This document shows positions 1 through 8,314 of a DNA stretch of 50,303 nucleotides, one piece after another. Both the position numbers and the translations under genes were made by a program. This DNA is from Clostridia bacterium (GTDB taxonomy: Bacteria > Bacillota > Clostridia > Oscillospirales > Acutalibacteraceae). The notes under the pieces were generated by a model. It was not told where the DNA came from, made no database searches, and worked only from the letters and a program-made list of their open reading frames with translations. Each line of letters opens with the position of its first letter. Position 1 is the first letter of the stretch. The DNA is taken from assembly GCA_017480115.1 (NCBI GenBank), contig JAFVBH010000002.1:1-50303 (forward strand). Direction: 5' to 3'.

Positions 1-15
1 CTCACAATCTTGTAG

Positions 16-34
16 GGATGCCCATTGGGCATCC
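16..34. repeat. Short perfect hairpin, REP-like
   Basis: An 8-bp perfect inverted repeat, GGATGCCC and GGGCATCC with a 3-nt loop, lies in the gene-free first 190 bases. A second small palindrome, AAATCGC-gca-GCGATTT, follows near 59-75, and the motif GCGATTTCCGAA recurs near 155. No T-tract follows the first hairpin. It resembles the dispersed intergenic palindromes common in Clostridia, but this is inference since only one copy is in the window. Confidence 0.4.
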
Positions 35-190
35 GTCAGGGCTTATGCTTATAAATCCAAATCGCGCAGCGATTTCCGAACCTCCTACCTCTTCCCTCCT
101 ACCTTTTCCCTAAATCAGAATTTACCGTCACTGCGCCATGCCGCCCGTTACAGCGATTTCCGAATATCTTTCCATATAATTACCGCCTGC

Positions 191-235
191 AAAAAAACAG
201 ATTGCGCGCACAATGTGCGTTCAATCTGTTTTTTG
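191..235 (-). terminator. Terminator of the recD2 operon
   Basis: AAAAAACAGATTG at 192-204 pairs with CAATCTGTTTTTT at 222-234, with an inner CGCAC/GTGCG stem. On the minus strand this gives a strong stem ending in a T run. The stem begins inside the last codons of recD2, so stop codon and terminator overlap. The T and A runs on both sides would let it work in both directions. Confidence 0.85.
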
Positions 236-2434
236 CTCCGCCGCCTCGTCGATAAAGCTTTTCAACGCGGAATAGCGGCGGTTCTTTTTATTATTTTCCA
301 CCATCAGTTGTAATTTATGGCGGCTGCCGACGATAATCAGCAGCTTTTTGGCGCGGGTGACTGCGGTATAAAGCAAGTTACGGTACATCAGCTGGGGCGG
401 CGCGTCGCTGATCGGGAGAATCACCGCAGGGTATTCGCTGCCCTGGCTTTTATGCACGGTCACGGCGTGCGCCAGCTCAATATCCGCCAGGCTTTCCGTG
501 GGATACATGGCGATTCTGCCGTCGAAATCCAGCTCCAGCATGCCGGCGCGGCGGTCGATATTCCGAATGATCCCCATATCGCCGTTGAAAATGCCCATGC
601 CCTTCTCGCTGCCTTTGCTCCATTCAATGTCATAATTATTTTTGATCTGCATGATCTTATCGCCGGTGCGCAGCACCCTGCCGAAGGAGGAGATCTCCGG
701 CTTCTCCCCGGCTGGCGGGTTCAATAGCTTTTGCAGCCGGATATTCAGATTCACCGTGCCGCAATCCCCTTTTTTTGATGGACAAAGCACCTGGATATCC
801 GCGACGGGATCATAATGATACGCGTCCGGCAGGCGGGTACACATCAGATCGCATACCAGCGACGCCACCGTCAGCGGGGAATTTCGTTCGATAAAGAAAA
901 AGTCATTGTCCTTTGCGTCCAGCACAGGCATTTCGCCCCGCAGGATCGCATGGGAGTTCATGACAATCAGGCTTTTCTGCGCCTGCCGAAAGATCTCCGT
1001 GAGCCGCACCACAGGGATAATGCCGGAATTTACCGCATCCAGCAGCACATTGCCCGCGCCCACCGGCGGCAGTTGGTCGCAGTCGCCGACAAGGATCAGG
1101 CGGCAGCCGAACGGAATCGCCTTTAACAGCGCGGAAAACAATGTAATATCCACCATGGAAAGCTCGTCCACGATCACCGCGTCCGCATCCAGCGGGTGCT
1201 GGGTATCGCGGGTAAAGACCGGCGTGTCGTCGTCGCTCCACGCCACCTCCAGCAGGCGGTGCAGGGTCTTTGCCTCCATACCCGTCAGCTCACTCATGCG
1301 TTTGGCGGCTCTGCCGGTGGGCGCGGTCAGCAAAACGTGCATATTGCGCTTCTGAAAAAAGCTGATAATCCCCTTGACCGTGGTGGTTTTTCCCGTACCG
1401 GGGCCGCCGGTGATGATCACGATCCCGTTGGCGGCGGCAATCTTAATGGCATTGCGCTGCTCTGCCGCGTACCGGATATTATTTTCCCGTTCGATGGCGT
1501 CGATGATCGCGTCGGGCGCGTCCCTGGTGACAGGCGGGTACTTCATCAAAAAATACAGCCGCTGGGCCGCGCTGAACTCGTTGTCAAACACCTCCGGCAG
1601 GAAAACAAATTCCCGCCCGCCGATCTCAGATGCAACCAGCATGCGGCACGCGATCAGATCGCGCAGATGCGCGCCGATCACCGCCTGCTCCGCGTCCAGT
1701 AGCGCGCAGCAGGGGGGCAGCAGCTTCTCGGCGGGAATACAGGTATGCCCGTTCCCCAGATTATGCCGCATAACATATAAAATACCCGCCTCATTGCGGT
1801 AGCGGGGTTCGGGCGTTTCGGGCAACTTCGCGGCAATATCGTCCGCCCGCTTAAAATCAAACCCCCGTATCTCGTCGCAGAGGATATAGGGATTGCGTTT
1901 GACGATCTCCACGGCGCTGCCGCCGAAGCGCTTAAAAATGCGGATACATTCCGCAGGCTTGATCCCGTACTGATCCAGCTCCGCCATGATATTGCGAATG
2001 GAAAACTGGCGGTTAAATTCATCGGAGATCGCCTTTGCTTTCTCCTTGGAAATGCCTTTAATAAAGGTGAGCCGCTCATAGTCCTTTTCCAGCACCTCAA
2101 AGGCGTTTTCCCCGAACCGCTCGATAATTCTCCGCGCGGTCTTGGGGCCGATACCCTTGATCATGCCGGCGGAAAGATACCGCAGCAGCGACGCGGCGGA
2201 GTCCGGCAGCTTGCTTTCAAACGACTCTACACGGAACTGCCTGCCGAACACGGCATGGTTGCTCCACGCGCCGTACAGCCGCAGTTCCTCGCCGGGACCG
2301 ACCTCGTAGAAATTTCCCACCGCCGTCACCAGCTCGCCGCCGGCGTTCACGTCCAGCACTGTATAACCGCTGTCCGCACTGTGAAATTTCACGCTTTCCA
2401 CGATGCAATCCAAGGTTTCCTGCGCGCGCTGCAA
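221..2434 (-). CDS. recD2: RecD2-type ATP-dependent DNA helicase
   Basis: A 737-residue SF1B helicase of the RecD2 family, which lacks RecB and RecC partners and acts in DNA repair in Bacillota. The N-terminal region has helix-hairpin-helix-like segments (KGIGPKTARRIIERFG near residue 95). The helicase core shows Walker A GGPGTGKTTT near 345, Walker B VIVDELSMVD near 420, and motif VI VHKSQGSEY near 660 followed by YTAVTRAKK. Length is typical. The start is TTG, three bases after GGAGG; no ATG lies nearby, so the exact start is uncertain. It is the last gene of the hprK operon, 32 bp after the MreB-fold gene. Confidence 0.93.
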   Translation of the reverse strand: MQRAQETLDCIVESVKFHSADSGYTVLDVNAGGELVTAVGNFYEVGPGEELRLYGAWSNHAVFGRQFRVESFESKLPDSAASLLRYLSAGMIKGIGPKTARRIIERFGENAFEVLEKDYERLTFIKGISKEKAKAISDEFNRQFSIRNIMAELDQYGIKPAECIRIFKRFGGSAVEIVKRNPYILCDEIRGFDFKRADDIAAKLPETPEPRYRNEAGILYVMRHNLGNGHTCIPAEKLLPPCCALLDAEQAVIGAHLRDLIACRMLVASEIGGREFVFLPEVFDNEFSAAQRLYFLMKYPPVTRDAPDAIIDAIERENNIRYAAEQRNAIKIAAANGIVIITGGPGTGKTTTVKGIISFFQKRNMHVLLTAPTGRAAKRMSELTGMEAKTLHRLLEVAWSDDDTPVFTRDTQHPLDADAVIVDELSMVDITLFSALLKAIPFGCRLILVGDCDQLPPVGAGNVLLDAVNSGIIPVVRLTEIFRQAQKSLIVMNSHAILRGEMPVLDAKDNDFFFIERNSPLTVASLVCDLMCTRLPDAYHYDPVADIQVLCPSKKGDCGTVNLNIRLQKLLNPPAGEKPEISSFGRVLRTGDKIMQIKNNYDIEWSKGSEKGMGIFNGDMGIIRNIDRRAGMLELDFDGRIAMYPTESLADIELAHAVTVHKSQGSEYPAVILPISDAPPQLMYRNLLYTAVTRAKKLLIIVGSRHKLQLMVENNKKNRRYSALKSFIDEAAEQKTD

Positions 2435-2466
2435 TATCCTCCCCCCCTTTTTCCTAAATATATAAT

Positions 2467-3468
2467 TTATGAGAATAAAAAACCTGCTTTTTCCGGCTGT
2501 TGCAAGGCAGGCAGCACCCGGCGGATCCCCGCAATCACCCGATGGGACGGCTGCTCGGGCACCGTAACCTGCAAGCCTGTGGCACGGGACAAAAATGCGT
2601 CCAGCCCATAAATCGCGGCGCTGCCGCCGGTCAGCAGGATCCCGTTTTCGGTAATATCCCCCACCAGCTCCGGCGGGGCTTCGTCAAACACATCGGCGAC
2701 CAGTTTCCGTATCGCCGCAAAACAGTCTTTCAGCACAAAGCGCATTTCCGTTGTGGTCACCTCAAAGCTCACCGCTTCCCCGGACTGCTTCTTACCGCCG
2801 GATACCAGCGCGATTTCCTCTGTACGCATCACGGCGTTGGCAAGGGTGCGCTTCAGCCGCTCCGCCTCCGCCCTGCCGATCAGGATATTCCGTTCACGGG
2901 CGAGATATTCCATTAAACGGTCGGTCATGGCGTCTCCCGCCATGGGGATCGAACGGCTGACCGCGACGCTGTTCATGGTAACGATGGCGCAATCCGCAGA
3001 CCCCGCACCAATGTCCAGCACCGCCCTGCCCGCAGGGGACGGCTCCAGCCCGTATACGCCGATGGCGGACGCCACCGGTTCCTCGATCAGGTACGCCTTT
3101 GCGGCGCCCGCAGCGTACAGCACGTCCAGCACGGTCTTTTTTTCAAGGCTCGTCACACCGACGGATACGCTGCCGACAATCACGGGCTTTAAGATTCGCT
3201 GCCCGCAAAGCCTGTCCGTAATATCGCGCACCATATATTCCATTAATGAATAATTGCAGATCACGCCGTCCCGCATCACACGAACGGTCGTCAATGTATC
3301 GGGCGTTCTGCCGGCAGCCTCCGCCGCCTGTTCACCATAGGCAAGCACCTTGCCGGAAACCGTATCTACCGCGGCGATCCCGGGGATTTCTTTCATACCT
3401 TTCCGTCCGCCGGAACAAACCTTAATGGAAGAAGTCCCCATATCCAGCCCGATTTTTAAGCCCGCCAT
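2467..3468 (-). CDS. MreB/FtsA-fold actin-like ATPase
   Basis: A 333-residue actin-fold protein. The phosphate-1 loop GLDMGTSSIKV is at residues 7-17, a second phosphate loop LDIGAGSADCAIV near 150, and the adenosine motif LLTGGSAAIYGLDAF near 283. The order and the length match MreB/Mbl family proteins, which form filaments under the membrane and guide cell-wall synthesis. The N-terminus departs from standard MreB (no IDLGTANT), so a more distant MreB-like or FtsA/PilM-like member cannot be excluded. The start is supported by GGGAGGT seven bases upstream. It lies between whiA and recD2 in one operon. Confidence 0.75.
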   Translation of the reverse strand: MAGLKIGLDMGTSSIKVCSGGRKGMKEIPGIAAVDTVSGKVLAYGEQAAEAAGRTPDTLTTVRVMRDGVICNYSLMEYMVRDITDRLCGQRILKPVIVGSVSVGVTSLEKKTVLDVLYAAGAAKAYLIEEPVASAIGVYGLEPSPAGRAVLDIGAGSADCAIVTMNSVAVSRSIPMAGDAMTDRLMEYLARERNILIGRAEAERLKRTLANAVMRTEEIALVSGGKKQSGEAVSFEVTTTEMRFVLKDCFAAIRKLVADVFDEAPPELVGDITENGILLTGGSAAIYGLDAFLSRATGLQVTVPEQPSHRVIAGIRRVLPALQQPEKAGFLFS

Positions 3469-3489
3469 ACTGCCGCACCTCCCGTTCCG

Positions 3490-4404
3490 TTACAGCGATT
3501 CCGCATACTTTAGAATTTTTTTCAGCCTGTAATTGACCGCTGTGCGGGACAGGGGCGGTTCCATCATATCCCCCAGCTCCCGCAGGCTCATTTCCGGCTC
3601 CCGGAGCCGCAGCGCCGCCAATTGTCGAATATCCTCGGGGAATACGCTGAGACTTCCCTTTTCTTTGATTTTGCCAATCGCGCGGATCTGTTCCGCCGCC
3701 GCGTCGCAGCTGCGCAGAAGATTCGCCGTCTCAAAATTTACGCGGCGGTTCACATTATTGCGTATATCCTTATATACCTTTGCGTTCATCACCGCCATGG
3801 ACGCTGCGTGCGCGCCGGTCAGGGAAAGAAAATCCTCCACCGAAGCGCTGTCATTAAAATAGATCACGTAGCCGCCGCCCCGCATGGACAGCCCGGGGAT
3901 CAGCTTGACGTCGAGCTCGGGATCTCTGCCGTCGTACTCGTCAAAAACCTTGACAAAATCGTTGGCGAGGTTCCGGCTGCTGACAGGCAGCTCAATATGA
4001 TATTCCTTCTCCGGATCGGTGATCGATCCGCAGGCAAGAAACGCTCCGCGGATAAACGCGCTGCGGCAGCACTCATTATGGATCACGGCAAAATTCAGGC
4101 GTGTGCTGACCTCTCTGCCGTCGTAACCGAACGCCCGCAAAATTTTCTTTCTTTCTGCGGCGCTCGTTACACGCACAGTGTATCTGCCCGCGTCGGAGCA
4201 GTTGATCTCCGGCATCGCGCCGCTGACCGCCGTGACCGCTGCGGCGTAAGCGCGGGCGATCTCCGCCCGATCCGTCATCAGGCTGATCGACGCGGGCGAA
4301 AAGGTTCTGCCGAAGAGCAAAAAGCCGTAGCTCTGCGCCAAAGCGCAGCACGGCTTGTTTTCAATCGCGATTAATTCTTTTTTTACTTCAAATGAAAATG
4401 ACAT
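3490..4404 (-). CDS. whiA: WhiA sporulation/division regulator
   Basis: A 304-residue WhiA (DUF199) protein. It starts with MSFSFEVKKEL, the usual WhiA N-terminus. A LAGLIDADG-homing-endonuclease-like fold without nuclease function spans about residues 20-190 (RSAFIRGAFLACGSI), and a C-terminal helix-turn-helix spans about 215-300 (LRLREPEMSLRELGDMM, then SRTAVNYRLKKI). WhiA influences cell division and chromosome segregation in Bacillota. A longer frame opens at 4557 but covers the end of murB and lacks family similarity, so the ATG at 4404 was chosen. In many Bacillota rapZ and gluP/yvcK sit between murB and whiA; both are absent here. Confidence 0.93.
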   Translation of the reverse strand: MSFSFEVKKELIAIENKPCCALAQSYGFLLFGRTFSPASISLMTDRAEIARAYAAAVTAVSGAMPEINCSDAGRYTVRVTSAAERKKILRAFGYDGREVSTRLNFAVIHNECCRSAFIRGAFLACGSITDPEKEYHIELPVSSRNLANDFVKVFDEYDGRDPELDVKLIPGLSMRGGGYVIYFNDSASVEDFLSLTGAHAASMAVMNAKVYKDIRNNVNRRVNFETANLLRSCDAAAEQIRAIGKIKEKGSLSVFPEDIRQLAALRLREPEMSLRELGDMMEPPLSRTAVNYRLKKILKYAESL

Positions 4405-4417
4405 ATCGTTAACATTC

Positions 4418-5326
4418 CTACCGCAAACAAAGAATCTCGGGCTCCAGCCGTACGCCGGACGCGGCAAAGACCGTTTGCTGAATATGCCGGATGAGCGCCG
4501 ACACGTCTTCGGCTGTTGCGCCGCCGATATTGACAATAAATCCGGCGTGCTTTTCACTGACCTGCGCGCCGCCGACGGTGCAGCCCTTCAGCCCCGCCTG
4601 CTCGATCAGCGCGCCCGCAAAATGCCCTGCGGGACGGCGGAACACGCTGCCCGCGCTGGGATATTGCAGGGGCTGTTTGTCCCTGCGGCGGGATATATAG
4701 TCCTCCATCGCCGCCTTGACCGCTTCCTTGCTGCTTTTTTGCAGGCGAAAAACCGCTTGCAGCACGATCTCGCCGTTTTCCATAAACAGGCTGTGCCGAT
4801 AAGAGAGGTTCAGCGCCTCCACGCCGCGCGCGATAATCTCGCCGTCCGCAGTCATGGAATACACGGTTTCCAGCGTGTCCGCCAGTTCACCGCCGTAAGC
4901 GCCGGCATTCATGTATACGCCGCCGCCAACGCTGCCGGGAATACCGTACACGGTCTCAAGACCGGACAGTTCCGCCGCCAGCGCCGCGTTGCAGACCGAT
5001 ACCAGCAGCGCGCCCGCGCCGGCGGTGATCGTCTCCCCCTCGACACGGACTGACGAAAATTCACCCTCCGTCAGCGATACAACCGGATACGCGACGCCGT
5101 CGTCGGGCGCCAGCAGATTGCTGCCATGCCCCAGCACAAAATAGTTCATATCATAAGTTTTCAGCACAGACAACGCCTTTTTTAATGTTTCCGCGCTGTC
5201 CGGCAGGATCAACAGCGGTATCGCGCCGCCGATCCGAAAGGTTGTCAGCGCGTCGAATCGCGCGTCCGTCTTGTATTTACAATCCGCCGCGTCCAGCGCG
5301 GCAACAATCTCACTGTAATTTTTCAC
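4418..5326 (-). CDS. murB: MurB UDP-N-acetylenolpyruvoylglucosamine reductase
   Basis: A 302-residue FAD- and NADPH-dependent enzyme of the cytoplasm that makes UDP-N-acetylmuramate for peptidoglycan. The FAD domain shows TFRIGG near residue 32, VLGHGSNLL near 65 and YGIPGSVGGGVYMNAGAYGG near 125. The C-terminal domain has the YRHS motif and the PSAGSVFRRP segment that holds the catalytic serine. The start is GTG at 5326, placed seven bases after GGAGG; the frame is open further upstream but that part has no ribosome site. It is third in the operon, between the ROK kinase and whiA. Confidence 0.93.
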   Translation of the reverse strand: MKNYSEIVAALDAADCKYKTDARFDALTTFRIGGAIPLLILPDSAETLKKALSVLKTYDMNYFVLGHGSNLLAPDDGVAYPVVSLTEGEFSSVRVEGETITAGAGALLVSVCNAALAAELSGLETVYGIPGSVGGGVYMNAGAYGGELADTLETVYSMTADGEIIARGVEALNLSYRHSLFMENGEIVLQAVFRLQKSSKEAVKAAMEDYISRRRDKQPLQYPSAGSVFRRPAGHFAGALIEQAGLKGCTVGGAQVSEKHAGFIVNIGGATAEDVSALIRHIQQTVFAASGVRLEPEILCLR

Positions 5327-5366
5327 GGGAATTCCTCCGCCGTAATATATGCGCCGCGACGACAAA

Positions 5367-6314
5367 TCATGCGTCCAGCAGCGCCGCGCCGATGATACCG
5401 GCGTGATTGCCCAGCACCGCTTTCACGACCTGCGTTTGCTTCTTCGCATATTTGCTGTAACGGTCTCTTTCCACGATGGCGCGGACGCGTCCCAGCAAAT
5501 TTTCGCCCTCGTTGCTGATGCCGCCGCCGATACAGACCATATCGGGCTGGAAGGTGTTGACGATATTCGTCACGCCGCAGGCGACGTAATCGATATAGGT
5601 CTCAACCACCGCGTGCGCGGACGCGTCCCCCTGCCGCTCGCCGTCAAAAGCGGTTCTGCCGTTGACATTATTTATATCGCCCCCCGCCAGCGTCCACATG
5701 GCGCTGTCCTTATGGGCATCCATGGCTGCCTTGGTCTGCGTGATCAGCGCCGTAGCGGAGGCATACTTCTCCCAACAGCCCTTTCTGCCGCAGTTACAAG
5801 GAATGCCGTTATGCACAATCACGTGATGCCCCATTTCACCGGCGGCGAAGTTCCCGCCGACCACCAGTCTGCCGTCCACGATAATGCCGCTGCCGACGCC
5901 GGTACCGAGCGTTACGGCGACGAAATTCTTTACGCCGTTGCCCGCGCCCGCGACCGCCTCGCCCAGCGCGGCGCAGTTGGCGTCATTATCAAGATACACC
6001 TGCTTTCCCAGACGCGCCTGCAGCATCTCCTGCGCGGGGATCTGATGAAACGCAAGGTTATTGGCATATTCGATATAGCCGTTGTCCTTATTGACGGAGC
6101 CGGGTGTGCCGATGCCCACGGACACGACCTGCGCCATGGAAATCCCCGCGGCGGTCAGCGCCTCCCGGCAAAGCCGGGCAATATCGTCAAAGATTTCCTC
6201 TGCGGAGCGCGGCATATTCGTCGGCGTCTCCGCTTTTGATATGATCTTATAATTCTCATCTACAACACCTGTGACGATATTGGTACCGCCCAGATCCACA
6301 CCGATTCTATACAT
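5367..6314 (-). CDS. glcK: ROK-family glucokinase
   Basis: A 315-residue ROK-family sugar kinase, most likely a glucokinase forming glucose 6-phosphate. The ATP motif DLGGTNI is at residues 8-14, the catalytic-region motif NDANCAALGE is near 105, and the ROK zinc motif CNCGRKGCWE is near 169. There is no N-terminal helix-turn-helix, so it is a kinase and not a ROK repressor. GGAGG lies eleven bases before the ATG. It follows hprK by 24 bp, so the sugar kinase and the HPr kinase that senses glycolytic intermediates are co-transcribed. Substrate specificity is inferred from family only. Confidence 0.85.
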   Translation of the reverse strand: MYRIGVDLGGTNIVTGVVDENYKIISKAETPTNMPRSAEEIFDDIARLCREALTAAGISMAQVVSVGIGTPGSVNKDNGYIEYANNLAFHQIPAQEMLQARLGKQVYLDNDANCAALGEAVAGAGNGVKNFVAVTLGTGVGSGIIVDGRLVVGGNFAAGEMGHHVIVHNGIPCNCGRKGCWEKYASATALITQTKAAMDAHKDSAMWTLAGGDINNVNGRTAFDGERQGDASAHAVVETYIDYVACGVTNIVNTFQPDMVCIGGGISNEGENLLGRVRAIVERDRYSKYAKKQTQVVKAVLGNHAGIIGAALLDA

Positions 6315-6338
6315 TTTATAAGCAGCCTCCGATCCAAT

Positions 6339-7301
6339 TTAGCCTTTCCAAATATCCAGTTCATGCGCTTCAGGTTCAAAGTCTTCCATGCCGAGATTGC
6401 GCATTAATTCATAAGCGGCGTTATACCCCATACGTTTCTGTCGGTTGCTGACCGCGGCGACCTCAATAATGATCGCCAAGTTTCTGCCGGGCTTGACAGG
6501 CACCACCATGGCGGGGATCTTTACCCCCATAATGTCCACATAGTTATCCTCGATACCCATACGGTCATAGACCGCCTCGGAATTCCAAGGTTCCAGCTGA
6601 ATGACCATATCGATCTTTTCCGTCATTTTGACTGCCGCGGTACCGAAGGTCCGGCTGACATTGATAATGCCCACGCCGCGCAGTTCCACGAAATGACGAA
6701 TATTATCCGGCGCGCTGCCCACAAGACTTTTGGCAGACACTTTGCGAATCTCCACCGCATCATCGGCAATCAAACGATGTCCGCGCTTAATCAGTTCCAC
6801 CGCAGTCTCGCTCTTACCGACGCCGCTGCTGCCGAGGATCAATACGCCCTCACCGGAAACCTCCACCAAAACGCCGTGGCGGGTAATCCGGTCTGCCAGC
6901 TGTACGCCGAGGAAAGAGATCATACTTGCCATAGAGGCGGACGTCCCGCTCATAGCGCGCACCACGGGGACGCCGTATTCCTCCGCTTTTTCCAGCATAC
7001 AGCCCATTGGCTCCAGCCCGCGCGTGATCACTACAAGGCAAGGTCTTTTTGACATAAAATGACTGATTTTTTGATCCCGTTCCTCCGGACTGACGGAATC
7101 CAGATACCCCTTTTCGGCGAGCCCGACAAAATGCGGTCTGTCGGGATTAAAATACCCGTCGTAGCCGGAAAAAAACAACCCGGGCCGGTTCACTTCTTTG
7201 GAATTGATATAGATCTCTCCGGAATCGCGGGGCAGGTATAACGGTTCAAAACCCAGCTCCTTGATCGTCTTCGCCAGAGATACAGAATATTCGGCAGCCA
7301 T
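6339..7301 (-). CDS. hprK: HPr kinase/phosphorylase
   Basis: A 320-residue HprK. The C-terminal kinase domain carries Walker A GSSGVGKSE near residue 157, the LIADDAVEI segment, and the C-terminal signature IEVAAVSNRQKRMGYNAA near 285. HprK phosphorylates HPr on serine in response to fructose 1,6-bisphosphate and ATP and so controls carbon catabolite repression in Bacillota. First gene of the minus-strand operon; CGGAG precedes the ATG and a strong promoter lies 46 bp upstream. Confidence 0.95.
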   Translation of the reverse strand: MAAEYSVSLAKTIKELGFEPLYLPRDSGEIYINSKEVNRPGLFFSGYDGYFNPDRPHFVGLAEKGYLDSVSPEERDQKISHFMSKRPCLVVITRGLEPMGCMLEKAEEYGVPVVRAMSGTSASMASMISFLGVQLADRITRHGVLVEVSGEGVLILGSSGVGKSETAVELIKRGHRLIADDAVEIRKVSAKSLVGSAPDNIRHFVELRGVGIINVSRTFGTAAVKMTEKIDMVIQLEPWNSEAVYDRMGIEDNYVDIMGVKIPAMVVPVKPGRNLAIIIEVAAVSNRQKRMGYNAAYELMRNLGMEDFEPEAHELDIWKG

Positions 7302-7346
7302 ATAAAACTCCGTTCCGCCGCTGATACGGCAATGTACTTACAGTTT

Positions 7347-7375
7347 ATTATATAGTATTGTTATTAAGAATGCAA
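7347..7375 (-). promoter_or_regulatory. Promoter of the hprK operon
   Basis: On the minus strand TTGCAT (7370-7375) and TATAAT (7347-7352) are separated by exactly 17 bases. This near-consensus housekeeping promoter lies directly upstream of hprK and is followed by no other promoter-like pair before recD2. Confidence 0.8.
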
Positions 7376-7538
7376 ATCTTTTTTATCTCATAAAAATCAA
7401 TCAGGTTGGCAACAAGCGGCAAGAAGCATATTGCAACAAGCCGGTCGGGCAAATGTGCGGGCATTTTCGCGCATGCGCGCCACGGCTCCTCGGCGAAACG
7501 CACAATACGACAATTTATTTTTTATGGAAAATTACGGC

Positions 7539-7568
7539 TGTACATCGCCGCCGCCGTTGTGCTACAAT
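7539..7568 (+). promoter_or_regulatory. Promoter of the GntR-GRE operon
   Basis: A good -10 box TACAAT lies at 7563-7568, with a weak -35 (TGTACA, 7539-7544) 18 bases upstream. A weak -35 box followed at once by a perfect operator suggests regulated expression. The start point would fall at about 7575, inside the operator palindrome. Confidence 0.6.
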
Positions 7569-7573
7569 GAAGA

Positions 7574-7590
7574 TGGTGGTATTACCACCA
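7574..7590. promoter_or_regulatory. GntR/FCD operator palindrome
   Basis: TGGTGGTATTACCACCA is a perfect 17-bp palindrome with a single central base. It contains TGGT and ACCA half-sites in the spacing known for FadR-type GntR regulators. It lies between the -10 box and the ribosome site of the GntR gene, so binding would block transcription start. Autoregulation of the whole operon is the direct inference. Confidence 0.8.
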
Positions 7591-7603
7591 AGGAGGATAT
7601 TGC

Positions 7604-8314
7604 ATGAAACAAAGCCTGACCGCGCAGGTCATCGAAAAACTGAAAGTAGCGATCCTTTCCGGGGAATACGCGCCCGGAGATCGGCTCCCGACGCTGCGGG
7701 AAATGACGGAGCTTTACGACGTCAGCCGTTCCGTCGTCAACGCGGTCGTGGTGGATTTGGAATCCAACGGGTATATCAAGATCGTCCCGACAAAATGGAT
7801 CGAAGTCGCGGATTGGAAAACCGAGGGCAACCTCTCTATCCTGTCGGATCTGGTCGCCTACGGTCTGTACGACGAGAAGCAGCTGAACGACCTTTTGGAA
7901 TCCAGAAAGTTTCTGGAGCTGGAATGCGTAAAAAAGGCTTGCATCAACGCCACCCGGGAGGACGTCGGGAGGCTGCGCGCCCTCATCGCCCTGGAGGCGG
8001 CGGAGGACGACCCCAAAAAGCGAAGCCGCTGCGACCTGCGTTTCCACTACGCCATTTGCAGAATGAGCGGGAACATGGTCTACAGTATTATTATGAAAGC
8101 GTTTGAAGACAGCTCATACCCCCTTATCAAGCTTTTCTATAACGATCCGGAGGTTTACGGATTCGTTATTGAGAAGCACCAACGTATCGCCCGCGCGATC
8201 GAAACCCACAACGCCACCGAAGCCGAAGCACAAATGCGGCTTTTATTGGAACACGGTGAAACCATTACACGCAAACTATTACAAAGGAGGTCCCCCAATG
8301 GCAGCAAAGTATGA
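7604..8314 (+). CDS. GntR-family regulator with FCD domain
   Basis: A 236-residue transcription factor. An N-terminal winged helix-turn-helix covers about residues 5-70 (GDRLPTLREM, DVSRSVVNAVV). The C-terminal helical FCD ligand domain has the metal-site residues Asp144, His148, His192 and His217, so a metal-bound carboxylate effector is plausible. AAGGAGG precedes the ATG. It is the first gene of the GRE operon and overlaps the GRE start by 17 bp; the GRE ribosome site lies inside its 3' end. It is probably a repressor that responds to the pathway substrate or product. Confidence 0.88.
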   Translation: MKQSLTAQVIEKLKVAILSGEYAPGDRLPTLREMTELYDVSRSVVNAVVVDLESNGYIKIVPTKWIEVADWKTEGNLSILSDLVAYGLYDEKQLNDLLESRKFLELECVKKACINATREDVGRLRALIALEAAEDDPKKRSRCDLRFHYAICRMSGNMVYSIIMKAFEDSSYPLIKLFYNDPEVYGFVIEKHQRIARAIETHNATEAEAQMRLLLEHGETITRKLLQRRSPNGSKV

